Position numbers and translations under genes: made by a program. The notes under the pieces are model-generated. The model made no database searches. It saw nothing but the letters and a program-made list of their open reading frames with translations, and was not told the origin of the DNA. DNA of 64,000 nucleotides from an uncultured Clostridium sp. (lineage in GTDB: Bacteria; Bacillota; Clostridia; Lachnospirales; Lachnospiraceae): NCBI GenBank assembly GCA_947253885.1, contig CAMYAO010000003.1, positions 62,001 through 126,000 of the forward strand, read 5' to 3'. Of this stretch, positions 9,409 to 18,439 are shown in pieces (the stretch's first letter is position 1; each line of letters begins with the position of its first letter).

Positions 9409-9777
9409 TTATTTCTTCTTATTTGCTACAGTTCTCTTAGGACCTTTGCGTGTTCTTGCGTTTGTCTTTGTCTTCTGACCGCGAACCGGAAGGCCTTTTC
9501 TATGACGAATTCCGCGATAACATCCGATCTCCTGTAGACGTTTAATGTTAAGAGCGATCTCTCGACGCAAATCACCTTCTACTACCTGAGAAGCGTCAAT
9601 CACTTCACTGATTCTTTTTACTTCGTCATCGGTTAAATCTTTACAACGAGTGTTTGGATCGATGTTTGCTTCTTTTAAAATACGAACGGAACTTGACAGT
9701 CCGATTCCGTAAATATAAGTCAAACCGATTTCAACACGTTTTTCTCTTGGTAAATCGACACCTGCAATACGAGCCAT
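9409..9777 (-). CDS. rpsM: 30S ribosomal protein S13
   Basis: 122 residues. [21 protein letters not shown] and the basic C-terminal tail ([17 protein letters not shown]) are typical. It is in the 30S head and contacts P-site tRNA and the 50S bridge. GGAGGTG lies upstream of the ATG. Unlike the other genes here it has a 505-base upstream gap, suggesting its own leader or promoter. Confidence 0.97.
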   Translation of the reverse strand: MARIAGVDLPREKRVEIGLTYIYGIGLSSSVRILKEANIDPNTRCKDLTDDEVKRISEVIDASQVVEGDLRREIALNIKRLQEIGCYRGIRHRKGLPVRGQKTKTNARTRKGPKRTVANKKK

Positions 9778-10282
9778 GTGTGTTTACACCTCCATAATGA
9801 AATTCTAGACGTTTGTCCTTTGCCAGTTGCCTCTGTCCGTTTATAACTCCATGCAGCTCTCATAGTCCGGAAACACCTCCTCCGTAACTATCAGCCTGAA
9901 ATGTGTGCACAGCCTTATACAAACAGTTTTGATAATACACATAATGAATGTATTACCTTTGTTTAATATTCAATAGATTTCTACATGCCCTCGGTATCAA
10001 AGCATGGAAAAAACAGTGATCTTTCTGTCTGATACCGAAATGATATCACAGAACTCCGAAACAGACTGTTCCCTCTCACTGTATATTATGAAAACAGAAA
10101 GAATCTCTCTTCCTGCAGCCGCTTCATATAATGTCATGTGCCCGAAGGGGATATGACTCAATAATGTCATGTGCCCGAAGGGGATATGACTCAATAATGT
10201 CATGTGCCCGAAGGGGATATGACATGGGTGATCATCCTGTTATAAAGAATGATATTAAATACTTCCCTCAGGAAGTCGTTTA
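9778..10282 (-). other. 505-base gap between rpmJ and rpsM with leader-like structures
   Basis: No convincing gene is seen. Reading on the minus strand it holds a small hairpin after rpmJ (10276-10261), a tandem repeat array (10223-10131), a 9-base inverted repeat TGATACCGA/TCGGTATCA (10038-10030 with 9999-9991), a second partial palindrome around 9950-9930, then the rpsM ribosome-binding site. This may be a structured leader for rpsM-rpsK-rpsD-rpoA-rplQ; the regulator is unknown. Confidence 0.45.
10131..10223. repeat. Three tandem 33-bp palindromic repeats
   Basis: The unit starting ATGTCATGTGCCCGAAGGGG begins at 10131, 10164 and 10197, an exact 33-base period; the third copy is cut after about 27 bases. 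Each unit contains the hairpin GTCAT...CCC-GAA-GGG...ATGAC, with 11 paired positions except one mismatch and one G-T. The copies are essentially identical, so the array is recent or kept homogeneous. No other copy was noticed in the window. Confidence 0.85.
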
Positions 10283-10396
10283 TTAACCCTGACGCTGCTT
10301 ATGCTTAGGGTTTTCACAGATAATTCTGACGCGTCCTTTGCGTTTGATAACTTTACATTTCTCACACATCGGTTTCACTGATGATCTAACTTTCAC
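10283..10396 (-). CDS. rpmJ: 50S ribosomal protein L36
   Basis: 37 residues, too short for most ORF filters and started by GTG (10396-10394) behind AAGGAGATATTACT. The protein reads [15 protein letters not shown]... and ends HKQRQG, with Cys11, Cys14, Cys27 and His33 forming the zinc site of the C+ type. It stabilises the 23S rRNA near helices 42, 89 and 97. A promoter lies between it and infA. Confidence 0.95.
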   Translation of the reverse strand: MKVRSSVKPMCEKCKVIKRKGRVRIICENPKHKQRQG

Positions 10397-10469
10397 AGTA
10401 ATATCTCCTTTCTGTAAACATATGGAAATATGCGCAATATTCCCTTGGTTTCCAAAAGCGTCATGCTAG

Positions 10470-10498
10470 ATTATAGCATGCCCATTTTTAAAAATCAA
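10470..10498 (-). promoter_or_regulatory. Internal promoter for rpmJ and the alpha genes
   Basis: On the minus strand TTGATT (10498-10493), 17 bases and a perfect TATAAT (10475-10470). The -10 box lies in the centre of the palindrome CATGCTA-TAATC-TAGCATG (10480-10462), so the same bases could also form a hairpin in read-through RNA. Confidence 0.55.
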
Positions 10499-10508
10499 TT
10501 ACTTTTTA

Positions 10509-10727
10509 TTATTTTGCACGCCAAATGATACGTCCCTTAGATAGATCATACGGAGATAATTCAACGGTTACCTTATCCCCCGGAAGAATACGAATATAAT
10601 TCATACGCAGTTTTCCGCTAATATGAGCAAGAATCTGATGACCGTTCTCTAATTCTACTTGAAACATCGCATTTGGTAATTTTTCTAAAACAGTTCCTAC
10701 TACTTCTATCACGTCTGATTTTGACAT
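10509..10727 (-). CDS. infA: Translation initiation factor IF-1
   Basis: 72 residues, a single S1-like OB fold ([39 protein letters not shown]). It binds the 30S A site during initiation together with IF-2 and IF-3. It follows the KOW protein by 14 bases with GGAGAA before the ATG. This is its usual place in Firmicutes. Confidence 0.97.
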   Translation of the reverse strand: MSKSDVIEVVGTVLEKLPNAMFQVELENGHQILAHISGKLRMNYIRILPGDKVTVELSPYDLSKGRIIWRAK

Positions 10728-10741
10728 TCATTTCTCCTTAA

Positions 10742-10990
10742 TCACATATGTGTGTAAAGCTTAAGTGCTCTCTTAATTTTAACATCTTCTATCGGTTCCT
10801 GTTGAAACACCCTTGTGACTTCTGCCGGCAAGTCTTTAATTATCTGAATGTGTTTCCTGTTTTTCTTTTTCGGCGAGGTGCAGGATCGGTGCACCCCGTC
10901 TGCCAAATATACAAAGTCCTCTTCCTCTCTGACAATATAAAAGATCTGGTCTTTATCGTGTCCGGATTTAGATTTTGCAAACTGTATCAT
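10742..10990 (-). CDS. Small KOW-domain RNA-binding protein
   Basis: 82 residues, similar to the KOW/L14e-like RNA-binding proteins that Clostridia carry between map and infA. An N-terminal SH3-like half (AKSKSGHDKDQIFYIV, DFVYLADG) is followed by a basic stretch (SPKKKNRKHIQII). Its start overlaps the map stop in ATGA, so the two are translationally coupled. The position argues for a ribosome- or translation-linked role, but its exact job is not known. Confidence 0.8.
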   Translation of the reverse strand: MIQFAKSKSGHDKDQIFYIVREEEDFVYLADGVHRSCTSPKKKNRKHIQIIKDLPAEVTRVFQQEPIEDVKIKRALKLYTHM

Positions 10991-11757
10991 GATAATTCGT
11001 CCTCTGTAAGTGTTAGAATTTCTGGCGCTCCATCTTCTGTAATCAAGATAGAATTTTCATAGTGTGCAGATAAACTGCGGTCCGCGGTAATTACAGTCCA
11101 GTTATCTTCTGTCCAGTCAACATCCGCACGGCCGAGGTTTACCATCGGCTCAATTGCAAGAATCATTCCGGGACGAAGCTTAATCCCTCTTGTGTTCTGT
11201 CTGAAGTTGGGAATCTGCGGATCTTCATGAAGTTTTGTTCCTACTCCGTGTCCGACCAGTTCCCTGACCACTCCATATCCGAAGCCCTCCAAATAATCAC
11301 CGATCGCATTTGAAATCTCATGCAGGTGATTTCCAGCCTTTGCATACTTCATTCCTTCAAAAAAACTTTGTCTTGTTCGCTCAATTAAAAGCTGTGCTTC
11401 ATTAGAAATAGTTCCTACCGCATGGGTTCTTGCCGCATCGGAATGGTATCCTTTATAAATACATCCACAATCCAGGCTGACAATATCGCCTTCCTGAATG
11501 ATACGATCCGCTCTCGGAATTCCATGAACCACCTCTTCATTAATAGAAATACATACAGATCCAGGAAAACCGTCATAGTTTTTAAAATTCGGAATACAAT
11601 CATAGCCCCTTATCAACTCTTCTGCGATTGTATCCAGTTCCAATGTACTTATTCCCGGCTTGATCTCTTCTTTTAACTGCTGATGAACCTTTGCCAGAAT
11701 ATGGCAAGATTCACGAATCAAGTCAATTTCACGCTGAGATTTAATAATAACTGACAT
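10987..11757 (-). CDS. map: Methionine aminopeptidase, type I
   Basis: 256 residues of the pita-bread metallopeptidase fold. Ligand motifs are visible: SLDCGCIYKGYHSDAARTH (two Asp), ELVGHGVG (His), AIEPMVN (Glu) and the last Glu near the C terminus. It removes the initiator Met from nascent proteins. There is no N-terminal zinc finger or SH3-binding extension. It sits 2 bases after adk and overlaps the KOW gene by four bases. Confidence 0.96.
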   Translation of the reverse strand: MSVIIKSQREIDLIRESCHILAKVHQQLKEEIKPGISTLELDTIAEELIRGYDCIPNFKNYDGFPGSVCISINEEVVHGIPRADRIIQEGDIVSLDCGCIYKGYHSDAARTHAVGTISNEAQLLIERTRQSFFEGMKYAKAGNHLHEISNAIGDYLEGFGYGVVRELVGHGVGTKLHEDPQIPNFRQNTRGIKLRPGMILAIEPMVNLGRADVDWTEDNWTVITADRSLSAHYENSILITEDGAPEILTLTEDELS

Positions 11758-11759
11758 TC

Positions 11760-12404
11760 TTACTCCTCTACGATTTTGATAATAGTATCAAAAACGGAAT
11801 CCATAGACTGGGTTCCGTCTACAGTTTTTAGAATTCCCTGTTTGTCATAATAATCGATCAACGGCTGAGTCTGCTCATGATATACCTGCAGACGATTTTT
11901 TACGGTTTCCGGTTTGTCGTCATCACGCTGAACGATTTCCTCCCCGCATCGATCGCATTTTCCTTCCACTTTTGTCGGATTGAATACGATATGGTAGGTC
12001 TCACCGCAATTTACACAAGCTCTTCTTCCCGACATTCTGGAAATAATCGCCTCATCCGGAACATCAATGTTAATCGCATGATCCATAGTAGTGTTATGCT
12101 TCTCAAGTGCGACAGTCAATGCCTCCGCCTGAGGGATTGTACGAGGGAATCCATCTAAAATAAAGCCGTTTGTACAATCATCCTGAGAAATTCGATCTAC
12201 TACCAGATCACATACCAGCTCATCCGGTACCAATCCGCCTTCGTCCATATATTTTTTAGCTTTTTTTCCTAATTCTGTTCCATTTTTAATATTTACCCGG
12301 AAAATATCCCCGGTAGAGATATGCGGAATGGAATATTTGTCTGCGATCTGCTTTGCCTGAGTACCTTTTCCGGCACCCGGTGCACCTAACATGATAATTT
12401 TCAT
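11760..12404 (-). CDS. adk: Adenylate kinase
   Basis: 214 residues. The P-loop is [11 protein letters not shown], followed by the NMP-binding segment (ISTGDIFR), DGFPRT and a long LID. The LID has four cysteines in two pairs (CVNC and CDRC), the zinc-stabilised form of Gram-positives. It equilibrates ATP + AMP with 2 ADP. It lies 131 bases after secY, a gap rich in hairpins. Confidence 0.97.
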   Translation of the reverse strand: MKIIMLGAPGAGKGTQAKQIADKYSIPHISTGDIFRVNIKNGTELGKKAKKYMDEGGLVPDELVCDLVVDRISQDDCTNGFILDGFPRTIPQAEALTVALEKHNTTMDHAINIDVPDEAIISRMSGRRACVNCGETYHIVFNPTKVEGKCDRCGEEIVQRDDDKPETVKNRLQVYHEQTQPLIDYYDKQGILKTVDGTQSMDSVFDTIIKIVEE

Positions 12405-12423
12405 GAATAATAACTCCTATCTT

Positions 12424-12533
12424 GAGTACATCCAACGGATGTAAAAACGCAATAGGGAGAAACACGCATAGCGAGTTTCTCCCGTTCGTCTGCACAGCAT
12501 GTATAAAGCTATGTATTACATCCAAAGATGTTT
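12424..12533 (-). other. Hairpin cluster between secY and adk
   Basis: Three palindromes lie in the 131-base gap. The strongest is 12455-12483, GGGAGAAAC-A-CGC-ATA-GCG-A-GTTTCTCCC. Around it are two short ACATCC/GGATGT hairpins (near 12429-12443 and 12518-12532). The large one is followed on the minus strand by a short T run after eight bases, so it could be a weak attenuator or an mRNA processing site. Confidence 0.5.
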
Positions 12534-12535
12534 CT

Positions 12536-13846
12536 CTACTCTTTTAAAAAGCTTGAATAGCTTCTTACCATTGTTTGAGATTCAATCTGTTTTAAAGTCT
12601 CAATTACAACACCGACGATAATGATAAGTGAGGTACCTCCGAAAGATACCTGTGCACTAAACACACCCTCGAAGAAAATCGGTATAGCTGCTACGATTGC
12701 AAGTCCGACAGCACCGATAAATACGATGTATTTCAACATTTGCTGTAAAAACTCACTCGTAGGCTTTCCGGGTCTTACTCCCGGAATATATCCTCCCTGT
12801 TTCTTCATATTATCTGCAATCTCCAACGGATTAAATGTAATCTGTGTATAGAAATATGCAAACGCAATGATCAACAAAATGTATACCGCCAGACCGATTG
12901 TATACTGAGGATTCTTTGGATTACACCAATTTGACTGTGATAGATACTTTAATATTTGACCCGGAATTCCACTTGCATTGCTTTTTCCTGCGAAATTTGC
13001 AATTACAACAGGAAACTGCATAATAGACTGCGCAAAGATAATCGGAATTACTCCGGCAGTATTTACCTTCAATGGAATCTCAGAGCCGGACCCCTGCCTG
13101 CTTCCGATCAATTTTCTGGTGTATTGAACCGGAATCTTGCGTTCAGCACCCTGTAAGATGATAACAAAGATTACTACGACCAGAATAATGATCGCAATAA
13201 TGACTAAATTAATCACTCTGTGCTGTAACTCTTTTCCACTAACGAATTGTGAATATAATGAAGCCAGATCTTTTGGGATTCTGGAAATAATATTAATAGT
13301 CAAAACAATTGATATACCATTTCCGACACCCTTTTCTGTAATTCTCTCACCCATCCACATCATTACGGTGGATCCTGCGGTAAGAGTAGCAACTGACATG
13401 ATTACGTTCAAAGCATTAAAATTATCTAAATAACCTGCCCGACCAAAACCAATAGCCATTGCCAAGGACTCCCCTAGTGCAAGAGCAACTGTTAAATAAC
13501 GGGTAATTTCCGTAATTTTTTTTCGCCCTTCTTCTCCATCCTTTTGAAGCTCTTCCAGCTTCGGAATTGCAATTGTTAATAACTGAATAATAATTGAGGA
13601 AGTAATATACGGAGTAATATTCAATGCAAACACAGACATGTTCTCGAAAGAACCGCCTGTGATTGCATCAAAGAATCCGGATGCACTTCCCAGATTAGAA
13701 CTCAGCCACTGCTTGAAATAGTCTCCATTAACACCAGGCATAGGAATCTGACTACCAATTCTTACAAGTACCAGCACAGCAAATGTAAAGAGAATTCTAC
13801 GTCTTATTTCCTTAAGTTTTAACGCGTTACGGACTTTTTTCAGCAT
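12536..13846 (-). CDS. secY: Preprotein translocase subunit SecY
   Basis: 436 residues with ten hydrophobic segments. Family signatures include the N-terminal RILFTFAVLVLVRIG..PMPGV, the plug region, PYITSSIIIQLL, the cytosolic loop RKLIGSRQGSGS and TFNPLEIADNMKKQGGYIPG. It forms the SecYEG channel for protein export and membrane insertion. Its start overlaps the last base of rplO, the usual spc arrangement. Confidence 0.97.
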   Translation of the reverse strand: MLKKVRNALKLKEIRRRILFTFAVLVLVRIGSQIPMPGVNGDYFKQWLSSNLGSASGFFDAITGGSFENMSVFALNITPYITSSIIIQLLTIAIPKLEELQKDGEEGRKKITEITRYLTVALALGESLAMAIGFGRAGYLDNFNALNVIMSVATLTAGSTVMMWMGERITEKGVGNGISIVLTINIISRIPKDLASLYSQFVSGKELQHRVINLVIIAIIILVVVIFVIILQGAERKIPVQYTRKLIGSRQGSGSEIPLKVNTAGVIPIIFAQSIMQFPVVIANFAGKSNASGIPGQILKYLSQSNWCNPKNPQYTIGLAVYILLIIAFAYFYTQITFNPLEIADNMKKQGGYIPGVRPGKPTSEFLQQMLKYIVFIGAVGLAIVAAIPIFFEGVFSAQVSFGGTSLIIIVGVVIETLKQIESQTMVRSYSSFLKE

Positions 13847-14286
13847 TAGATCACCTCTGTATTTCCGCCAGCTGCTTCAATTTTTTCTTTAGCAGATGCA
13901 CTAAATGCGTTTACTTTAACAGTAAGTTTCTTTGTCAACTCACCGTTACCAAGGATTTTCACTCCATCTCTAGGATTTTTTACAATACCTGCTTCGATAA
14001 GAGTTTCAACGGTTACCTCACTACCGTTTTCAATTTTTTCTAATGCAGAAACATTAATACCAACAATATCTTTTGCATTTCTGTTGGTGAATCCACGTTT
14101 AGGGATTCGTCTGTATAAAGGCATCTGGCCACCTTCGAAACCGATTCTCGGTGATCCAGAACGAGCTTTCTGACCTTTGTGTCCTTTACCAGCTGTCTTA
14201 CCGTTTCCTGATCCGTGTCCACGTCCACGTCTGAAATTATTACTGTGTACGGAACCCTCAGCAGGTCTTAAATTAGATAAGTCCAT
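13846..14286 (-). CDS. rplO: 50S ribosomal protein L15
   Basis: 146 residues. The Gly/Arg-rich extended N terminus ([32 protein letters not shown]) and [18 protein letters not shown] are diagnostic. It is a late-assembly 50S protein. It is 22 bases after rpmD with AAGGAGGTGTCACG before the ATG. Confidence 0.97.
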   Translation of the reverse strand: MDLSNLRPAEGSVHSNNFRRGRGHGSGNGKTAGKGHKGQKARSGSPRIGFEGGQMPLYRRIPKRGFTNRNAKDIVGINVSALEKIENGSEVTVETLIEAGIVKNPRDGVKILGNGELTKKLTVKVNAFSASAKEKIEAAGGNTEVI

Positions 14287-14308
14287 CGTGACACCTCCTT
14301 ATAAAGTT

Positions 14309-14491
14309 TTAGATTTCTTCTACTTTCACTAAATGTTTAACCTGAAAAACCATACCCTGGCTAGCAGCATTGTTTGGAATCTCAACTGTTTTTCCAAGCT
14401 TGTGAAGTCCTAATGCTTCGATCGTCTTTTTATGCTTTGGCTTTGCGCCAATTGTAGATTTTACAAGTGTTACTTTCAATTTATCTGCCAT
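14309..14491 (-). CDS. rpmD: 50S ribosomal protein L30
   Basis: 60 residues, normal for bacterial L30. MADKLKVTLVKSTIGAKPKH followed by LGLHKLGKTVEIPNN is the family core. It sits between rpsE and rplO, with 13 bases from rpsE. Confidence 0.96.
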   Translation of the reverse strand: MADKLKVTLVKSTIGAKPKHKKTIEALGLHKLGKTVEIPNNAASQGMVFQVKHLVKVEEI

Positions 14492-14504
14492 TTTTTAATC
14501 CTCC

Positions 14505-15014
14505 TTAAGCCAAGACGTCTTCAACGGATTTACCACGAAGCCTTGCTACCTGCTCTGGTGATTTTAACTGGCTGAGTGCATTAATTGTAGCAAGTACAAC
14601 GTTCTGCTTATTGTTTGATCCCAAAGATTTGGTACGAATATTGCGGATACCGGCCAACTCGCATACGCTACGGGCAGGACCGCCGGCGATAACTCCGGTA
14701 CCTTCTGGAGATCTCTTTAATAATACAGATGCACCTGTATGTTTGCCGATTATGTCATGTGTAATAGAATTGTTCTGATCTAATGGAATTGCGATTAGAT
14801 GTTTGATTGCATCTTCCTTACCTTTACGAATTGCTTCCGGAATTTCAGATGCTTTTCCTAATCCCGCACCAACATGTCCCTTGCCGTCACCAACAACGAC
14901 TAAAGCTGTAAAACGGAAGTTACGACCACCTTTAACAACCTTGGTTACACGTTTGATTGATACAACTTTATCATTTAGCTCTAAATTGCGAGCATCAATA
15001 ATTGCACGTTTCAT
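14505..15014 (-). CDS. rpsE: 30S ribosomal protein S5
   Basis: 169 residues. The dsRBD-like N-terminal domain is seen in [19 protein letters not shown] and the C-terminal domain in [19 protein letters not shown]. It works in decoding fidelity and helicase activity at the mRNA entry. The Lys/Arg-rich loop where spectinomycin resistance arises (VVKGGRN) looks wild type. Confidence 0.97.
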   Translation of the reverse strand: MKRAIIDARNLELNDKVVSIKRVTKVVKGGRNFRFTALVVVGDGKGHVGAGLGKASEIPEAIRKGKEDAIKHLIAIPLDQNNSITHDIIGKHTGASVLLKRSPEGTGVIAGGPARSVCELAGIRNIRTKSLGSNNKQNVVLATINALSQLKSPEQVARLRGKSVEDVLA

Positions 15015-15031
15015 GTAATATTTTCCTCCTG

Positions 15032-15400
15032 TTAAAAGTTCAGTCCAGCTTCACGAGCCGCATCAGCCAATGCCTGTACTTTACCCTGGTAGATAAAACC
15101 TCCACGGTCAAATACAACAGTGTCAATGCCCTTTTCCAAAGCTTTTTTTGCTACTGCAGTACCAACTGCAGCTGCTGCGTCTACATTATTTGTTTTTTCA
15201 CATGCTGCTTTTACTTCTTTGTCTAAAGTAGAAGCTGCGCAAAGTGTATTGCCGGCTACGTCGTCAATAATTTGTGCGTACATATGATTATTACTTCTAA
15301 ATACTGCTAAACGTGGTCTGCTAGCAGTTCCTGATAGACGATTACGAATTCTTCTGTGTTTTTTAACACGTGCTTCGCTTCTTGATTTTTTATTAACCAT
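15032..15400 (-). CDS. rplR: 50S ribosomal protein L18
   Basis: 122 residues, basic N terminus ([16 protein letters not shown]) then [20 protein letters not shown] and [20 protein letters not shown]. It carries 5S rRNA into the 50S central protuberance. It follows rplF by 19 bases. Confidence 0.97.
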   Translation of the reverse strand: MVNKKSRSEARVKKHRRIRNRLSGTASRPRLAVFRSNNHMYAQIIDDVAGNTLCAASTLDKEVKAACEKTNNVDAAAAVGTAVAKKALEKGIDTVVFDRGGFIYQGKVQALADAAREAGLNF

Positions 15401-15419
15401 TCTTACGTCACTCCTTTAA

Positions 15420-15956
15420 TTATTTACCAGTCTTACCGACTTTACGTCTAATGTGCTCATCCGCATACTTAATACCTTTGCCTTTATAAGGTTCCGGTCT
15501 CTTCTTATCTCGAATCTCAGCTGCGTACTGGCCTACTTTTTCTTTATCGATACCTTTAACAGAAATTTTATTTCCATCAACTGTTACTTCGATTCCTTCC
15601 GGATCTTCCATCTCAACAGGATGAGAAAAACCGAGGTTTAAAGTAAGTTTTTTTCCTGATTTCTGTGCTCTGAAACCGACACCGTTCAACTCCAGGTCTT
15701 TTGTATAACCTTCATTTACTCCGATCACCATATTGTTGAGCAGTGATCTTGTCAAACCGTGCAGAGCTTTCATTTTCTTAAGGTCAGATGGTCTTTCGAT
15801 AATAATCTCAGAGCCTTCCTGCTTAATTGTCATTTCTTCAGGTAATGCTCTTGAAAGCTCACCTTTTGGACCTTTTACAGTCACATGATTATTTTCTGCG
15901 ATTGCTACGGTTACACCGGCAGGAACCGCGATTGGCATTCTTCCTATTCGTGACAT
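15420..15956 (-). CDS. rplF: 50S ribosomal protein L6
   Basis: 178 residues, two repeats of the L6 fold: [15 protein letters not shown] with [12 protein letters not shown], and the C-terminal signature [15 protein letters not shown] stretch ([17 protein letters not shown]). It lies near the GTPase factor-binding site. It is 88 bases after rpsH; that gap contains a 16-base palindrome. Confidence 0.97.
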   Translation of the reverse strand: MSRIGRMPIAVPAGVTVAIAENNHVTVKGPKGELSRALPEEMTIKQEGSEIIIERPSDLKKMKALHGLTRSLLNNMVIGVNEGYTKDLELNGVGFRAQKSGKKLTLNLGFSHPVEMEDPEGIEVTVDGNKISVKGIDKEKVGQYAAEIRDKKRPEPYKGKGIKYADEHIRRKVGKTGK

Positions 15957-15986
15957 GCCCGTACCTCCTATTAGTGGGTAGTATGT

Positions 15987-16002
15987 TCTATCATCTGATA
16001 GA
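15987..16002. other. Palindrome upstream of rplF
   Basis: TCTATCA-TC-TGATAGA, seven perfect pairs with a two-base centre, in the 88-base rpsH-rplF gap. It could form an mRNA hairpin 30 bases upstream of the rplF start. No function is evident. Confidence 0.4.
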
Positions 16003-16044
16003 GTTATACTTTTTGATATAAAAGTGTTTCTTTGCTACTTTTTA

Positions 16045-16446
16045 CTACCAAACAAATGCGATGACTTCTCCGCCAACCTTCTGAGCTTTGGCTTCTTTGT
16101 CGGAGATAACTCCGCAGTTTGTTGATAAAATAGCTACTCCTAAGCCACCGAGAACTTTAGGAATCTCATTTTTGCCTGCATATACACGAAGACCCGGTTT
16201 GGAAATTCGTTTAATACCGGTAATAACTTTTTCGTTTTTGTTTTCACCATATTTCAATGTAATATGGATATTTTTAAAGTTGCCATCTTCAATGATTTCA
16301 TACTTGTTGATATAGCCTTCGTTGAAAAGGATTTCAGCGATTGCGACTTTCATTTTTGATGAAGGAATATCTACTGTATCATGTTTTGCAATATTTGCAT
16401 TACGAATTCTTGTAAGCATATCTGCAATTGGATCACTCATTGTCAT
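16045..16446 (-). CDS. rpsH: 30S ribosomal protein S8
   Basis: 133 residues, beginning [18 protein letters not shown] and ending with the family motif [20 protein letters not shown]. It is a primary 16S binder and, in enterobacteria, the autogenous repressor of the spc operon. It follows the zinc-type S14 gene. Confidence 0.97.
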   Translation of the reverse strand: MTMSDPIADMLTRIRNANIAKHDTVDIPSSKMKVAIAEILFNEGYINKYEIIEDGNFKNIHITLKYGENKNEKVITGIKRISKPGLRVYAGKNEIPKVLGGLGVAILSTNCGVISDKEAKAQKVGGEVIAFVW

Positions 16447-16491
16447 AATGTGCTTCCTCCTAATAATTTATCTAAACTATAAGCCTCTGTT

Positions 16492-16677
16492 CTACCAAGA
16501 AGCCTTTTTAACGCCCGGGATTTCTCCCTTATATGCTAACTCACGGAAACAAACTCTGCAAATACCGTATTTTCTCAGGTATGCATGAGGACGACCACAA
16601 ATTTTACAACGGTTATATTCTCTTGTAGAGAACTTAGCAGGGCGCTGCTGTTTCACCTTCATTGATTTCTTTGCCAT
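16492..16677 (-). CDS. rpsZ: 30S ribosomal protein S14, zinc type
   Basis: 61 residues, the short C+ form. Two CxxC pairs (CKICG and CRVCF) bind zinc, and the tail is the expected [13 protein letters not shown]. It belongs to the 30S head. A zinc-independent paralogue, if present, would be elsewhere. It is 16 bases after rplE. Confidence 0.96.
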   Translation of the reverse strand: MAKKSMKVKQQRPAKFSTREYNRCKICGRPHAYLRKYGICRVCFRELAYKGEIPGVKKASW

Positions 16678-16693
16678 GAAAAATCTCCTTTAA

Positions 16694-17233
16694 TTACTTA
16701 GCGAAAGGCATATTGAACTGAGCCAGTAGCTCACGTGCCTCTTCATCAGTCTTAGCGGTAGTTACGATGATAACATCCATACCTCTTACCTTGTCTACTT
16801 TGTCATATTCGATTTCAGGAAAGATTAATTGTTCTTTAATACCAAGAGCGTAGTTTCCACGGCCGTCGAATGCGTTTGGATTTACACCACGGAAGTCACG
16901 TACACGAGGTAATGCAAGGTTGATCAGACGATCCAGGAACTCATACATTTTTTCACCGCGCAGGGTAACCTTACAGCCGATTGGCATATCTTCTCTGATC
17001 TTAAAGTTTGCTACTGCGTTTTTTGCTTTAGTAGTAACAGGTTTCTGTCCGGAGATGGTTTCCATATCTCTCATAGCTGCTTCCAAAACCTTAGCATTCT
17101 CTTTTGCTTCACCGACACCCATGTTGATTACAACTTTGTCGATCTTTGGAACCTGCATTACATTTTTATAACCGAATTTTTTGGTCATAGCATCCACGAT
17201 CTCATTTAAATAGGTCTCTTTTAATCTGCTCAC
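16694..17233 (-). CDS. rplE: 50S ribosomal protein L5
   Basis: 179 residues when started at GTG 17233, which is preceded by AAAGGAGGAAAAAC. A TTG further upstream (17260) would add nine residues that overlap the rplX end and include the ribosome-binding site itself, so it is rejected. The body is typical L5: [28 protein letters not shown]-like [16 protein letters not shown] and [13 protein letters not shown]. It binds 5S rRNA and contacts P-site tRNA. Confidence 0.95.
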   Translation of the reverse strand: MSRLKETYLNEIVDAMTKKFGYKNVMQVPKIDKVVINMGVGEAKENAKVLEAAMRDMETISGQKPVTTKAKNAVANFKIREDMPIGCKVTLRGEKMYEFLDRLINLALPRVRDFRGVNPNAFDGRGNYALGIKEQLIFPEIEYDKVDKVRGMDVIIVTTAKTDEEARELLAQFNMPFAK

Positions 17234-17252
17234 GTTTTTCCTCCTTTCCTGA

Positions 17253-17558
17253 TTAATCAATTACTTCGCCGGTGGATTTTGCATAGCGAACTTTTTTATC
17301 GCCATCCATTTTAAATCCGACACGAGTGATATTTCCGTCTTTTACATACATTACATTTGATACATCAATAGCACCTTCCTGGTTTACGATACCACCGTTC
17401 TGGTTTGCCACAGATGGTTTTGTATGCTTGGTAATCATATTTACACCTTCTACGATTACACGATTCTTTTTGGCAAGAACTTCAAGAACTTTTCCTTCTT
17501 TACCTTTATCTTTACCAGCGATAACCCTTACGGTATCTCCTTTTTTAATTTTCTGCAT
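17253..17558 (-). CDS. rplX: 50S ribosomal protein L24
   Basis: 101 residues. The N-terminal KOW motif reads [20 protein letters not shown], followed by [16 protein letters not shown]. It initiates 50S assembly. It sits 13 bases after rplN. Confidence 0.97.
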   Translation of the reverse strand: MQKIKKGDTVRVIAGKDKGKEGKVLEVLAKKNRVIVEGVNMITKHTKPSVANQNGGIVNQEGAIDVSNVMYVKDGNITRVGFKMDGDKKVRYAKSTGEVID

Positions 17559-17571
17559 GAAGCGATCCCTC

Positions 17572-17940
17572 CTATAATACTTCTGGAGCCAAAGAAACGA
17601 TTTTCATGAACTGTTTCTCACGAAGCTCTCTTGCTACTGGTCCAAAAATACGGGTTCCTCTTGGAGTCTTATCTTCTTTGATGATAACTGCAGCATTTTC
17701 ATCAAAGCTAATGTAAGATCCGTCTTTTCTACGAGTGCTGTTCTTTGTACGAACAACAACTGCTTTTACTACATCACCTTTTTTTACAACTCCACCTGGT
17801 GTTGCATCTTTAACGGTAGCAGTAATCACATCACCGATGTGAGCATATCTTCTAGTAGATCCACCCATAACACGGATACAAAGAATTTCTTTTGCTCCCG
17901 TATTATCAGCTACTTTAAGTCTGCTTTCCTGTTGTATCAT
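17572..17940 (-). CDS. rplN: 50S ribosomal protein L14
   Basis: 122 residues, [19 protein letters not shown] at the start and [10 protein letters not shown] at the end, typical of L14. It forms the intersubunit bridge near the factor-binding region and is the contact for the RsfS silencing factor. It follows rpsQ by 13 bases. Confidence 0.97.
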   Translation of the reverse strand: MIQQESRLKVADNTGAKEILCIRVMGGSTRRYAHIGDVITATVKDATPGGVVKKGDVVKAVVVRTKNSTRRKDGSYISFDENAAVIIKEDKTPRGTRIFGPVARELREKQFMKIVSLAPEVL

Positions 17941-17953
17941 GCTGGCAGCCTCC

Positions 17954-18211
17954 TTATCTTGCTTTCTCCATAATTTCTACAAGTCTCCATCTTTTATCTT
18001 TTGACAGAGGTCTTGTTTCCATAACTCTGACTGTATCACCGATTCCACATTCGTTATTTTCGTCATGAGCTTTTAACTTATATGTTCTTTTGATAATTTT
18101 GTTATAAAGCGGATGTCTAACGCTGTCCTGGATTGCAACAACAATAGTTTTATCCATCTTGTCACTAACAACTTTACCCACACGTGTTTTTCTAAGATTT
18201 CTTTCTTCCAC
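17954..18211 (-). CDS. rpsQ: 30S ribosomal protein S17
   Basis: 85 residues, OB fold. [20 protein letters not shown] and [20 protein letters not shown] are the family signatures. It is a primary 16S 5'-domain binder. It lies 26 bases after rpmC. Confidence 0.97.
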   Translation of the reverse strand: MEERNLRKTRVGKVVSDKMDKTIVVAIQDSVRHPLYNKIIKRTYKLKAHDENNECGIGDTVRVMETRPLSKDKRWRLVEIMEKAR

Positions 18212-18237
18212 GGTCAGTTCTCCTTTCGTGAGATTTC

Positions 18238-18438
18238 CTATTCAGCTTTCTCAGTGATTACAGTCTGAATTCTCGCAATATTTTTTCTTACTTCTTTAAT
18301 TCTTCCTGTATTTTCCAACTGATTGGTTGCATTCTGGAATCTCAGGTTGAAAAGTTCTTTTTTAGCTGCAACCAGCTGCTCGTTAAGCTGTGTGGCATCA
18401 TAATTTCTTAATTCTTCTAAATATTTATTGGATTTCAT
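18238..18438 (-). CDS. rpmC: 50S ribosomal protein L29
   Basis: 66 residues from the ATG at 18438; a GTG three codons upstream would overlap the rplP stop. The site AAGGCGGTG, inside the last codons of rplP, is eight bases from this ATG and supports it. The two-helix body ([26 protein letters not shown]) is typical. L29 is next to the tunnel exit and a docking site for the nascent-chain factors. Confidence 0.93.
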   Translation of the reverse strand: MKSNKYLEELRNYDATQLNEQLVAAKKELFNLRFQNATNQLENTGRIKEVRKNIARIQTVITEKAE

Positions 18439-18439
18439 C

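Noticed and set aside
9997..10203. A 68-residue minus-strand frame with a repeated MTLLSHIPFGH peptide
   Set aside because: The peptide repeat is only the translation of the 33-bp DNA repeat; there is no ribosome-binding site, and the frame has no recognised fold.
10131..10223. Possible CRISPR array
   Set aside because: The unit repeats without unique spacers and no cas gene is near. The 33-base period is entirely repeat.
17234..17260. Upstream TTG start for rplE
   Set aside because: It would overlap rplX and place the real AAAGGAGG site inside the gene; the GTG at 17233 is properly spaced.
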